Assembly: GCA_945862035.1 (NCBI GenBank)
Contig: CAMAXB010000198.1
Coordinates: 1-5,936, forward strand
DNA: 5,936 bases
Source of the DNA: Opitutus sp. GAS368
GTDB taxonomy: Bacteria; Verrucomicrobiota; Verrucomicrobiia; Opitutales; Opitutaceae
Reading direction: 5' to 3'
Below are positions 1-5,936 of the stretch, piece after piece. Numbering within the stretch: the stretch's first letter is position 1; every line of letters starts with the position of its first letter. The notes under the pieces are model-generated. The model was not told the DNA's origin and ran no database searches. It worked only from the letters and a program-made list of their open reading frames with translations. The translations under genes were made by a program, and so were the position numbers.

Positions 1-66
1 GCTCGCCGCGCATTCAAGTACGGTCGCAGGAACCTTTACCTAAGTTGGCGTCGAGGGGCAGGGGCT
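1..66. other. Region downstream of uxaC, nothing recognised
   Basis: These 66 bases follow the uxaC stop. I see no hairpin followed by a T-run in the minus-strand direction, so the end of the transcript is not marked here. A minus-strand ATG at 11-13 leads off the window after only four residues and cannot be judged. The plus strand is open across the region, but those frames continue antisense into uxaC and resemble no protein. Confidence 0.4.
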
Positions 67-1494
67 TCACCGCGGTCGTACGACGAGGCCAAAAAAATCA
101 GCTGCGTTCCCGTAGCAGATCGCCTCAACCAGCTTCCCCAAGTGCTCACGATCCGCCGGAATCAGGCCAGCCTCAACATCGCTGCCAATCATTCGGCAGA
201 GTAAGCGGCGAAAATATTCATGCCTCACGTAACTCAGGAAGCTCCGTGAATCCGTGAGCATTCCCACGAATCGCGAGAGCAGGCCGAGTTGTGAAAGCGC
301 ATTGATCTGCCATTCCATTCCCTCCTGCTGATCAAGGAACCACCAGCCCGAGCCGAATTGGATCTTTCCGGGCAAGCGGCCGTCCTGAAAATTCCCTATC
401 ATCGTCGCGAAGACGTAGTTGTCGGCAGGATTGAGGTTGTAGAGCACCATCTTCGGCAATCTTTCCTCCCCGTCCAGCCGGTCCAAATAGCGCGAGAGAC
501 CCCGCGCCTGAGGAAAGTCGCCGATTGAATCGACTCCGGCATCAGCGCCCAGCTTTCGTAGCAAGCGTCCGTTATTGTTCCGCAGGGCCCCCAAATGGAG
601 CTGCTTTGTCCAGCCACGCTCGGCATCCAGACGACCGAGGAAAAGCATCATGAACCAGACAAATTTCGCCACCTGATCCGGCGTTGCCGGGGTGCCACTC
701 CACGCCGCCGCGAAGATCGCCGCCGCCTCCCGTTCCGTACAATCAGTGTCCGGGATGCTTTCGAGCCCATGGTCCGAGAGGCGGCCGCCGACCAAGTGGA
801 AGAATGCATGTCGCTGGTCGAGCGCCTGCAAAAAGGTCGTGAGGTCTTTAACCTCAATGTTCGACCTTGAGGCGAGCAGATCACACCACGCGCGGAACGC
901 CACTGGCTGGTCCACAATCATCGACTTGTCCGGGCGGAAGGTCGGATACACCCGTGTGGCCAATCCACTGCGAGCACAGGCCTGATGATGGGCTAGGTTA
1001 TCAGTGGGATCATCGGTCGTACACACCACCTTGACCTGAAAGCGGTCCATGATCCCGTGAACCGACAGGGCAGGGCTCGCAAGCCGCGCGTTGGCCTCCT
1101 CCCAGATCCGCGGGGCATTCTTTTCGTTGATCAAAAGCTCAATGCCAAAATACCGACGTAGTTCCAAATGCGACCAATGGTGCAGGGGATTCCGTACCAG
1201 CTGCGGAACGGTACGGGCGTAGGCCGCGAACTTATCATAATCGGAAGTTCCCGCGCCCGTGATCAGATCTTCCGCCACGCCGTTCGTCCGAAGAGCGCGC
1301 CACTTGTAGTGGTCTCCCGCCAGCCAGATTTGGGTCAGATTCTCGAACTGCCGATTTGCCGCAATTTGATCCGGGGGCAGATGGCAGTGATAGTCGAAGA
1401 TCGGCTGCGGCTTCGCATGCTCGTGATAGAGCAGTCGAGACCACTCACTGCTGAGAAGATAATCCTCGTGCAAAAAGGGCTGTGCGGTGGGCAT
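67..1494 (-). CDS. uxaC: Glucuronate (uronate) isomerase UxaC
   Basis: Interconverts D-glucuronate with D-fructuronate and D-galacturonate with D-tagaturonate, the first step of the isomerase route of hexuronate breakdown; cytoplasmic. It has 475 residues, the normal length (about 470), and is complete. It belongs to the amidohydrolase superfamily: DYHCHL (34-39) contains the strand-1 His36-x-His38 metal pair, CTTDDP lies at 158-163, LHLGALRNNN at 299-308, NPADN at 355-359, GSGWWFLDQQEGM at 381-393, TDSRSF at 414-419 (Asp415 probably the strand-8 residue), RHEYFRR at 424-430 and YGNAADFF at 461-468. The ATG at 1494 gives a normal N-terminus; no Shine-Dalgarno motif precedes it (gtctcgactcttgcg). 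It lies only 25 bases behind argG on the same strand, so co-transcription with the arginine genes is likely although the pathway is unrelated. No other uronate gene is visible. Stop is TGA. Confidence 0.97.
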   Translation of the reverse strand: MPTAQPFLHEDYLLSSEWSRLLYHEHAKPQPIFDYHCHLPPDQIAANRQFENLTQIWLAGDHYKWRALRTNGVAEDLITGAGTSDYDKFAAYARTVPQLVRNPLHHWSHLELRRYFGIELLINEKNAPRIWEEANARLASPALSVHGIMDRFQVKVVCTTDDPTDNLAHHQACARSGLATRVYPTFRPDKSMIVDQPVAFRAWCDLLASRSNIEVKDLTTFLQALDQRHAFFHLVGGRLSDHGLESIPDTDCTEREAAAIFAAAWSGTPATPDQVAKFVWFMMLFLGRLDAERGWTKQLHLGALRNNNGRLLRKLGADAGVDSIGDFPQARGLSRYLDRLDGEERLPKMVLYNLNPADNYVFATMIGNFQDGRLPGKIQFGSGWWFLDQQEGMEWQINALSQLGLLSRFVGMLTDSRSFLSYVRHEYFRRLLCRMIGSDVEAGLIPADREHLGKLVEAICYGNAADFFGLVVRPR

Positions 1495-1519
1495 CGCAAG
1501 AGTCGAGACGGTTGCCGTT

Positions 1520-2746
1520 TCAGACGCGCGGGCCGCCTTGGGCCAGCTTGCGCGCGCGAAGGCGCAGGCCGTTCAGGCGGATGAATCCCGTGGCATCGCT
1601 CTGATTGTACCAGCTCTTCACCCCCTCCATCGAGGCGATCTTGTCGTCATACATCGAGTACTTGGACTTGCGACCGCAGGTGATGATGTTGCCCTTGTAC
1701 AGCTTGAGCCGGACGGTGCCGGACACGTACTTCTGGCTCTCGTCAACCAACGCCTGCAGAGCCTCCCGCTCCGGCGCATACCAAAACCCATTGTACACCA
1801 ACTGGGCGTACTTCGGAATCAGCGAGTCGCGCAACTGGAGAACTTCGCGATCAAGCGTCAGCGACTCCACCTGGCGGTGAGCCTGCATGAGGATCGTGCC
1901 ACCCGGCGTCTCGTAGACGCCGCGCGACTTCATTCCAACAAATCGATTCTCCACCAGATCGACGCGCCCAATGCCGTGCTTGCCCCCGAGACGATTGAGC
2001 TCTTTCAGCAGCTTGCCCGGGGTCAGCTTGCGACCGTTGACGGAGACAGCGTTTCCCTTCTCGAAGTCGACCTCAACATACTCGGGTTTGTCGGGCGCAT
2101 CCTCGGGGGAAACGGACAGCTTGAACATTCCCTTGTTGGCTTTCGTCGTGGGATCAAACCAAGGATCCTCGAGGATGCCGGCCTCGTAGGAAATATGGAG
2201 CAGGTTGCGGTCCATCGAGTAGGGCTTCTTGAGCGAAGCCTCCACGGGGATGTGATGCTTCGCACAGTAGGCGATCATCTCCGCCCGGCCGGGGAATTTT
2301 TCGCGATAGGCCTCGATCTTCCACGGCGCGATGATGTTCAACTTCGGATCAAGCGCCATATAGGTCAGCTCAAAGCGGCACTGATCATTTCCCTTGCCCG
2401 TGGCACCGTGGGCGACCGTGTCCGCCTTCTCCTTGTGCGCGATTTCAACCTGAGCCTTGGCGATCAATGGACGGGCGATGGAAGTACCCAGATAGTACTG
2501 CCCCTCGTAGATCGCATTGGCGCGGATCATCGGAAAGATGAAGTCGCTCGCAAATTCCTCGATCAGGTCGAGCGTGTAGTGTCTGGAGGCCCCGGTTTTC
2601 CGAGCCTTCTGCGCGAGCCCCTTGAGCTCCTCTTCCTGACCAATATCGGCCGCAAACGTGACGATCTCTGCGTCGTACGTTTCCTTGAGCCACTTGACGA
2701 TGACCGAGGTGTCGAGGCCACCGGAGTAAGCGAGAACAATTTTCAT
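1520..2746 (-). CDS. argG: Argininosuccinate synthase ArgG
   Basis: Joins citrulline and aspartate to argininosuccinate, splitting ATP to AMP and pyrophosphate; the penultimate arginine step, cytoplasmic, usually a tetramer. At 408 residues it fits the common approximately 400-residue bacterial form rather than the longer E. coli type. Visible motifs: the N-type ATP pyrophosphatase P-loop AYSGGLDTS (6-14), the region EGQYYLGTSIARP (81-93), HGATGKGNDQ (113-122), SMDRNLLHISYEAG (177-190), ENRFVGMKSRGVYETPGG (266-283) and the C-terminal YNQSDATGFIRL (380-391). The ATG at 2746 places the P-loop at its usual distance from the N-terminus. No purine-rich ribosome site is seen; the leader reads ccctcccatctatc. 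The gene starts 38 bases after argF and ends 25 bases before uxaC. It has no TTA, CTA or TCA codon, so the opposite strand is open throughout. Stop is TGA. Confidence 0.98.
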   Translation of the reverse strand: MKIVLAYSGGLDTSVIVKWLKETYDAEIVTFAADIGQEEELKGLAQKARKTGASRHYTLDLIEEFASDFIFPMIRANAIYEGQYYLGTSIARPLIAKAQVEIAHKEKADTVAHGATGKGNDQCRFELTYMALDPKLNIIAPWKIEAYREKFPGRAEMIAYCAKHHIPVEASLKKPYSMDRNLLHISYEAGILEDPWFDPTTKANKGMFKLSVSPEDAPDKPEYVEVDFEKGNAVSVNGRKLTPGKLLKELNRLGGKHGIGRVDLVENRFVGMKSRGVYETPGGTILMQAHRQVESLTLDREVLQLRDSLIPKYAQLVYNGFWYAPEREALQALVDESQKYVSGTVRLKLYKGNIITCGRKSKYSMYDDKIASMEGVKSWYNQSDATGFIRLNGLRLRARKLAQGGPRV

Positions 2747-2784
2747 GATAGATGGGAGGGTTGACGGCGGTTGGGCAACTGTGA

Positions 2785-3732
2785 TCAGGCCCGTGGGCGC
2801 TGGGCGAGTACGGCCATGATGGCCTTCTGCATGTGCAATCGGTTTTCGGCCTGGTCAAAAATAATGCAACGGGGATTGTCGAGAACCTCCTGCATGACCT
2901 CTTCACCCGGATGGGCGGGCAGGCAGTGCAGAAACAGGGCGTCCGGCTTGGCGGCCGCAAAAAGTTTCCCGGTCACCGCATACGGCGCCATGAGCCGGAT
3001 CCGCTCCTTCGTTTCCTCCTCCTTGCCCATGCTGACCCAAACATCCGTGTAGACGATGTCCGCTCCCGCAACCGCCTCGTAAGGGTCACTTGTGAAGTGG
3101 TAGCGACCAGTCCAGCCCTCCTTAGCCAGTACCGCTTGGACTTCGACTCCGGGTTCAAAGCCCTTCGGTCCTGCGAGGGAAATGTTCATCCCAAGTAGAT
3201 TGGCCCCCAGGATCCATGAGTTGGCCATGTTGCACGCCGTATCGCCGAGAAACGCGATCTTCCGACCCTTCAATGAGTCGAGCAAATCGCCGCCCGGCGC
3301 CGCCCACCGCTCCGCCGCGGTGAACGCGTCGGTGTAGATCTGACAGGGGTGCAGGAAGTCAGTCAGCGCGTTGATGACCGGAATCGTGCCGGCGGCCGCC
3401 AGCCGCTCGACATCGTTGTGGTCATAGGTGCGAACAATCAAACCGTGGACAAAGCGCGACAGCACCCTCGCGGTGTCCTCAATCGACTCTCCGCGGCCCA
3501 GCTGAATGTCATTCCGATTGAGAAACAACGGGTTGCCTCCGAGCTCATGGATGCCGACTTCGAACGAGACGCGAGTGCGGGTGCTCGATTTCGAAAATAT
3601 CATCGCCCAAGTCTGGCCGGCCAGAACGGGCGGCGTGTGCCTGCCGCGTTTCTGTTTGAGTTCCCGCGCCAGCGCAAACACTTCAGCCAAAGCCGGGTGC
3701 CGCAGATCGGTCTCCTTGAGAAAATGCTTCAT
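2785..3732 (-). CDS. argF: Ornithine carbamoyltransferase ArgF
   Basis: Transfers the carbamoyl group from carbamoyl phosphate to ornithine, giving citrulline (sixth arginine step); cytoplasmic, normally a trimer. It has 315 residues, within the usual 300-335. The carbamoyl-phosphate loop STRTR is at 50-54, with Arg101, HPCQ at 128-131 and Arg298 completing that site. The ornithine side has Asn168 in GDTACNMANSW, Asp230 and the SMG loop (234-236), and the catalytic Cys270 in HCLP. STRTR and SMG favour true ornithine carbamoyltransferase over the acetylornithine type or aspartate carbamoyltransferase. An in-frame TAG at 3751-3753, with no other start codon after it, fixes the ATG at 3732. No Shine-Dalgarno motif sits at normal distance (AGGGA is about 15 bases away); the immediate leader is cgtttcctttc. 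HCLPAHP carries Pro275 where many relatives have Arg. An anabolic role is inferred from the neighbours. Confidence 0.97.
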   Translation of the reverse strand: MKHFLKETDLRHPALAEVFALARELKQKRGRHTPPVLAGQTWAMIFSKSSTRTRVSFEVGIHELGGNPLFLNRNDIQLGRGESIEDTARVLSRFVHGLIVRTYDHNDVERLAAAGTIPVINALTDFLHPCQIYTDAFTAAERWAAPGGDLLDSLKGRKIAFLGDTACNMANSWILGANLLGMNISLAGPKGFEPGVEVQAVLAKEGWTGRYHFTSDPYEAVAGADIVYTDVWVSMGKEEETKERIRLMAPYAVTGKLFAAAKPDALFLHCLPAHPGEEVMQEVLDNPRCIIFDQAENRLHMQKAIMAVLAQRPRA

Positions 3733-3821
3733 GAAAGGAAACGAAGATCCCTACAGGGTGGGATTCGCCCCGACGAGTGGAAAATCAGACCGTGCAAGAT
3801 AGAGATGTGTGCACACCCGTC
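3733..3821 (-). other. argD-argF intergenic gap
   Basis: This 89-base spacer, the longest in the set, has no supported gene. It contains a perfect ten-base palindrome soon after the argD stop and small inverted repeats near 3747-3764 (ATCCC/GGGAT, eight-base loop). There is no T-run, so no intrinsic terminator, and no convincing -35/-10 pair. No arginine-repressor-like AT-rich palindrome is visible. It may only be a spacer within the operon. Confidence 0.4.
3807..3816. repeat. Perfect 10-base palindrome GTGTGCACAC
   Basis: The sequence gtgtgcacac equals its own reverse complement; the flanking bases (T and C) do not extend the symmetry. It starts six bases past the argD stop codon in the spacer before argF. 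It could be a protein-binding site, but a ten-base palindrome of this type can arise by chance and nothing else supports a function. Confidence 0.3.
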
Positions 3822-5045
3822 CTACACCGACGCACTCTTCAGTACGCTCCGCACAATCTCCACCGATTGGGCGAGTTCCTCCGGTGAGGCCGTGAGCGGT
3901 GGAAGGAGGCGCACAACATTGCCTCCCGCCATCGGCGCCAGCAGTCCCGCCTCGCGGAACCCGGCAACATACGGGCTTGGATCGCCAGTGAATTGGAGAC
4001 CAATCATGTAACCATGTCCGCGCACCCCTGATATCCGCTGCGGGAAGTCCCGCGCCAGCTGACTCAGGGCCGAGATCCAAGGGACGCTGTGGAAGGCAAC
4101 TTTCTCGAGCAAACGCTCGGACTCGATCACATCGAGGACCGCGAGCGCGGCGGCGCAGGCCAGCGGGGTTCCACCGAAGGTCGTGCCGTGCATGCCTGGC
4201 TGGAATAGCTCGGCACTGGTGGCACCGACCCAAACCGCACCAATGGGAAAGCCCCCACCCAAACCCTTGGCCATGCCGATGGCATCAGGGCGCACTCCTG
4301 CGTGCTCAAAGGCGAAGAAGCGGCCCGTGCGACCGATCCCGCACTGCACCTCATCAAGTATCAGCAGGAGATTATTCCGGCTGCACAACTCGCGCAGACC
4401 GATCAGGAACTCCTTCGTGGCGGGATGGATCCCTCCCTCTCCTTGAATGGTCTCCACGAAGATCGCGCAGGTGTCGCCGTCGATCAGTTCCGCGAAGCTC
4501 GCCAGATTGTTGAATTCGCCAAAAGCAAAGCCGGGGACCAGCGGGCGAAACCCCTTCTGGATCTTTTCCTGCGGCGTCGCGCTCATGCCACCAAACGTGC
4601 GCCCGTGAAAGGCCTGTTTCGCGCACAGGATGCGGTAGCAGCGGCCCTCCTCGCCCCCGGCCTTCTTCATCCCATGAAGTCGCGCCAACTTGATCAGGGC
4701 TTCGTTGGCCTCCGCTCCGCTGTTGCAAAAAAACACCCGGCCCGGTCCGGCTTGGCCGACCAGTCGGCGCGCAAGCTCAGCCTGGTTTGGATTGCGAAAC
4801 AGATTGCTGGTGTGGATCAGCTCACCGGCCTGGCGCTGCACCGTCGAGACCCAGTGCGGATGACAATGACCCAGCGCGCTGACGGCGATGCCCGAGGTGA
4901 AGTCGAGAAACTTCCGCCCCTGATCATCCCAGACCCAGGAGCCCTGTCCGCGAACCAGCGTGAGCGCGGCTCGCGCATAGTTCTTCAGAACGTGCGCGTC
5001 GTAGAGTTCGGCGGTGCTGGTGCGAACAATGGAAGGACTGCTCAT
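3822..5045 (-). CDS. argD: Acetylornithine aminotransferase ArgD
   Basis: Class III PLP-dependent aminotransferase, 407 residues (family about 390-410). It makes N-acetylornithine from N-acetylglutamate semialdehyde using glutamate, the fourth step of arginine synthesis. Visible motifs: substrate-entry region YDAHVLKNYAR (15-25), NSGAEANE phosphate-binding region (108-115), FHGRT with the expected carboxylate-binding Arg149, ETIQGEGG (198-205), LDEVQCGIGRTG with the cofactor-ring Asp231, MAKGLGGGFPIGA with the Schiff-base Lys260, GTTFGGTPLAC (287-297) and RLLPPLT (379-385). The ATG at 5045 is well fixed: an in-frame TAG at 5076-5078 lies just upstream and no ATG, GTG or TTG falls between. The 12 bases before the start (cccgatattttc) contain no Shine-Dalgarno motif. 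Ornithine and succinylornithine aminotransferases are close relatives; the argB/argF/argG neighbours favour ArgD. Stop is TAG. Confidence 0.96.
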   Translation of the reverse strand: MSSPSIVRTSTAELYDAHVLKNYARAALTLVRGQGSWVWDDQGRKFLDFTSGIAVSALGHCHPHWVSTVQRQAGELIHTSNLFRNPNQAELARRLVGQAGPGRVFFCNSGAEANEALIKLARLHGMKKAGGEEGRCYRILCAKQAFHGRTFGGMSATPQEKIQKGFRPLVPGFAFGEFNNLASFAELIDGDTCAIFVETIQGEGGIHPATKEFLIGLRELCSRNNLLLILDEVQCGIGRTGRFFAFEHAGVRPDAIGMAKGLGGGFPIGAVWVGATSAELFQPGMHGTTFGGTPLACAAALAVLDVIESERLLEKVAFHSVPWISALSQLARDFPQRISGVRGHGYMIGLQFTGDPSPYVAGFREAGLLAPMAGGNVVRLLPPLTASPEELAQSVEIVRSVLKSASV

Positions 5046-5130
5046 GAAAATATCGGGTGAACGTGCAGCATACGACTACCCCAGTCTAGGCCGTCAGTCG
5101 AAAAATGCGAACCAACAGGCACCGCGCCTC
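5046..5130 (-). other. argB-argD intergenic gap
   Basis: This 85-base spacer holds no coding frame I can support. Just past the argB stop is a short inverted repeat, AGGC/GCCT (5117-5120 and 5126-5129, five-base loop). A run of five T on the transcribed sense strand (5101-5105) comes about 11 bases later, too far for a normal intrinsic terminator. A poor promoter-like pair (CTGACG, 19-base spacer, TATGCT) precedes argD but is not convincing. Read-through from argB is the simpler view. Confidence 0.4.
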
Positions 5131-5936
5131 TCAACCGTGGACGATCTCCGTGCCGATCCCGCGGTCGGTGAAGATTTCAAGCAGGAGGCTGTGCGGGAGC
5201 CGCCCGTCAATGAAGTGCACGCGCTGCACCCCTTCCTGCAGGGCACGGATCGCACTCATGACCTTGGGCCGCATTCCCTTGTCGATCACACCCTTCTTCT
5301 TCAGCTCGTCGACCTGTGAGATCTTGAGGGTGGAGATGAGCGATGTGGGGTCGGAGGGATCGGCCAGCAGGCCGGGAACATCGCTCATGTAAACGAGTCG
5401 GCGCGCCCGCAGGGCGCTGGCCACCCGGCCGGCCACCAAGTCCGCGTTCACATTGTAAGGTTTACCATCGTAGCCCTCGGCCACCGGAGAAATGACCGGA
5501 ATGAATCCGTCGGCGATCTCCTTCTTGACCAGCTTGACCTTCACCTCCGTTACCTCGCCCACAAAGCCGAGGTCCACCGGGTTGCCATCATCGTCCACCA
5601 TGAGCTTCTGGCAAACCAGCACGCTGTCCCCGGCCAGTCCCTTGGGCTTGCCTTTTGCCATCACGATGGCCTCGCACACATCGCGATTGACGATATCGTC
5701 CAGCGTTTTCTTCACGATCGCGACCGTGGCCTCGTCCGTCACCCGCATGCCGTTGACGAAATTTGCCTTCAGGCCGGACTGCTCCATCGCCTTCGTGATG
5801 GCCTTGCCGCCACCGTGGACGACAACGACGTTGATCCCGCACGCGGCCAGAAAGGCAATGTCATAGGCCACCCGAGTCCGCGCGATCGGGTCGGGGTCGT
5901 CCATGAAACTCCCGCCGTACTTGACCACGAAGGTGG
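5131..5936 (-). CDS. argB: Acetylglutamate kinase ArgB (5' end cut by window edge)
   Basis: Cytoplasmic amino-acid kinase that phosphorylates N-acetyl-L-glutamate with ATP, the second and usually controlled step of arginine synthesis. The frame stays open to the window edge; 267 complete codons are visible, against about 290-300 residues in the family, so roughly 25-30 N-terminal residues are missing. Numbering from the first complete codon (Thr1), the nucleotide-binding KYGGS is at 5-9 (Lys5), the VHGGGKAI glycine loop at 39-46, the substrate Arg in MRVTDE is Arg64, NVNAD is at 161-165, SDVPG at 184-188 and the second catalytic Lys in MRPKV is Lys224. The C-terminus, LPHSLLLEIFTDRGIGTEI, looks like the end of arginine-inhibited hexameric kinases, so feedback inhibition is likely; the N-terminal helix that would support this lies outside the window. 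KGMRPK replaces the commoner GGM(I/L)PK. Stop is TGA. argD follows after 85 bases on the same strand. Confidence 0.97.
   Translation of the reverse strand, partial: TFVVKYGGSFMDDPDPIARTRVAYDIAFLAACGINVVVVHGGGKAITKAMEQSGLKANFVNGMRVTDEATVAIVKKTLDDIVNRDVCEAIVMAKGKPKGLAGDSVLVCQKLMVDDDGNPVDLGFVGEVTEVKVKLVKKEIADGFIPVISPVAEGYDGKPYNVNADLVAGRVASALRARRLVYMSDVPGLLADPSDPTSLISTLKISQVDELKKKGVIDKGMRPKVMSAIRALQEGVQRVHFIDGRLPHSLLLEIFTDRGIGTEIVHG

Noticed and set aside
11..13. Minus-strand ATG that could start a further gene downstream of uxaC.
   Set aside because: Only four residues remain before the window ends and no ribosome site or motif supports it.
1..257. Plus-strand open frames at the left edge (one running to a TAA at 201-203, another with ATG at 45 to 257).
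   Set aside because: They lie mostly antisense to the 3' end of uxaC, show low-complexity Arg/Ser-rich translations and resemble no family; they are by-products of GC-rich coding sequence.
2769..2780. GTTG-GG-CAAC inverted repeat in the argF-argG gap.
   Set aside because: The two-base loop cannot form a normal hairpin and there is no T-run after it.
3755..3785. tRNA T-arm-like string (gggattcgcccc) in the argD-argF gap.
   Set aside because: The five-base stem does not pair properly and no acceptor, D or anticodon arm is present within the 89-base gap.
4302..5060. 252-codon plus-strand open frame opposite argD, and a similar 220-codon frame at 3349-4011 opposite argF.
   Set aside because: Both are in codon register with the sense gene, have no recognisable domains, and follow from codon bias in clearly real enzymes.
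5065..5100. Promoter-like CTGACG ... TATGCT ahead of argD.
   Set aside because: Each hexamer matches only four of six consensus bases and the spacer is 19; such matches are expected by chance.
5101..5129. Possible terminator after argB: AGGC/GCCT hairpin followed by five T.
   Set aside because: The stem is only four or five pairs and the T-run is about 11 bases away, so it does not fit an intrinsic terminator.

Overview
This window is a compact, single-strand block of housekeeping metabolism. Five genes lie head to tail on the minus strand and fill almost all of it. In transcription order (right to left) they are argB (acetylglutamate kinase, N-terminus cut by the window edge), argD (acetylornithine aminotransferase), argF (ornithine carbamoyltransferase), argG (argininosuccinate synthase) and uxaC (glucuronate/uronate isomerase). 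All five are intact apart from the window-edge cut, and all carry recognisable catalytic motifs. I see no RNA gene, mobile element, CRISPR array or pseudogene.

Layout: argB ends at 5131; an 85-base gap leads to argD (5045 to 3822); an 89-base gap leads to argF (3732 to 2785); a 38-base gap leads to argG (2746 to 1520); a 25-base gap leads to uxaC (1494 to 67). The last 66 bases of the window lie downstream of uxaC and show no convincing terminator or gene. No strong promoter or intrinsic terminator is visible in any gap, so the set is probably one operon whose promoter lies upstream of argB, outside the window.

The arginine genes appear in the order of the reactions: step 2 (ArgB), step 4 (ArgD), step 6 (ArgF) and step 7 (ArgG). 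ArgC, ArgH and the acetyl-transfer or deacetylation enzyme (ArgJ or ArgE) are not here; some may lie upstream. Together the four enzymes phosphorylate acetylglutamate, transaminate to acetylornithine, carbamoylate ornithine and condense citrulline with aspartate. UxaC belongs to a different pathway, hexuronate (pectin and glucuronan sugar) catabolism, and seems to be appended to the 3' end of the arginine set.

The organism is a bacterium with GC-rich DNA and strong codon bias. argG has no TTA, CTA or TCA codon. None of the four visible start codons has a Shine-Dalgarno sequence at normal spacing; the leaders are pyrimidine-rich instead. Combined with the protein style and a uronate-degradation gene, my best guess is a Verrucomicrobiota-like (Opitutales-type) bacterium. 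That is an impression from memory of family sequences, not a demonstrated placement. I found no candidate for a new biological system; the points worth a second look are modest.
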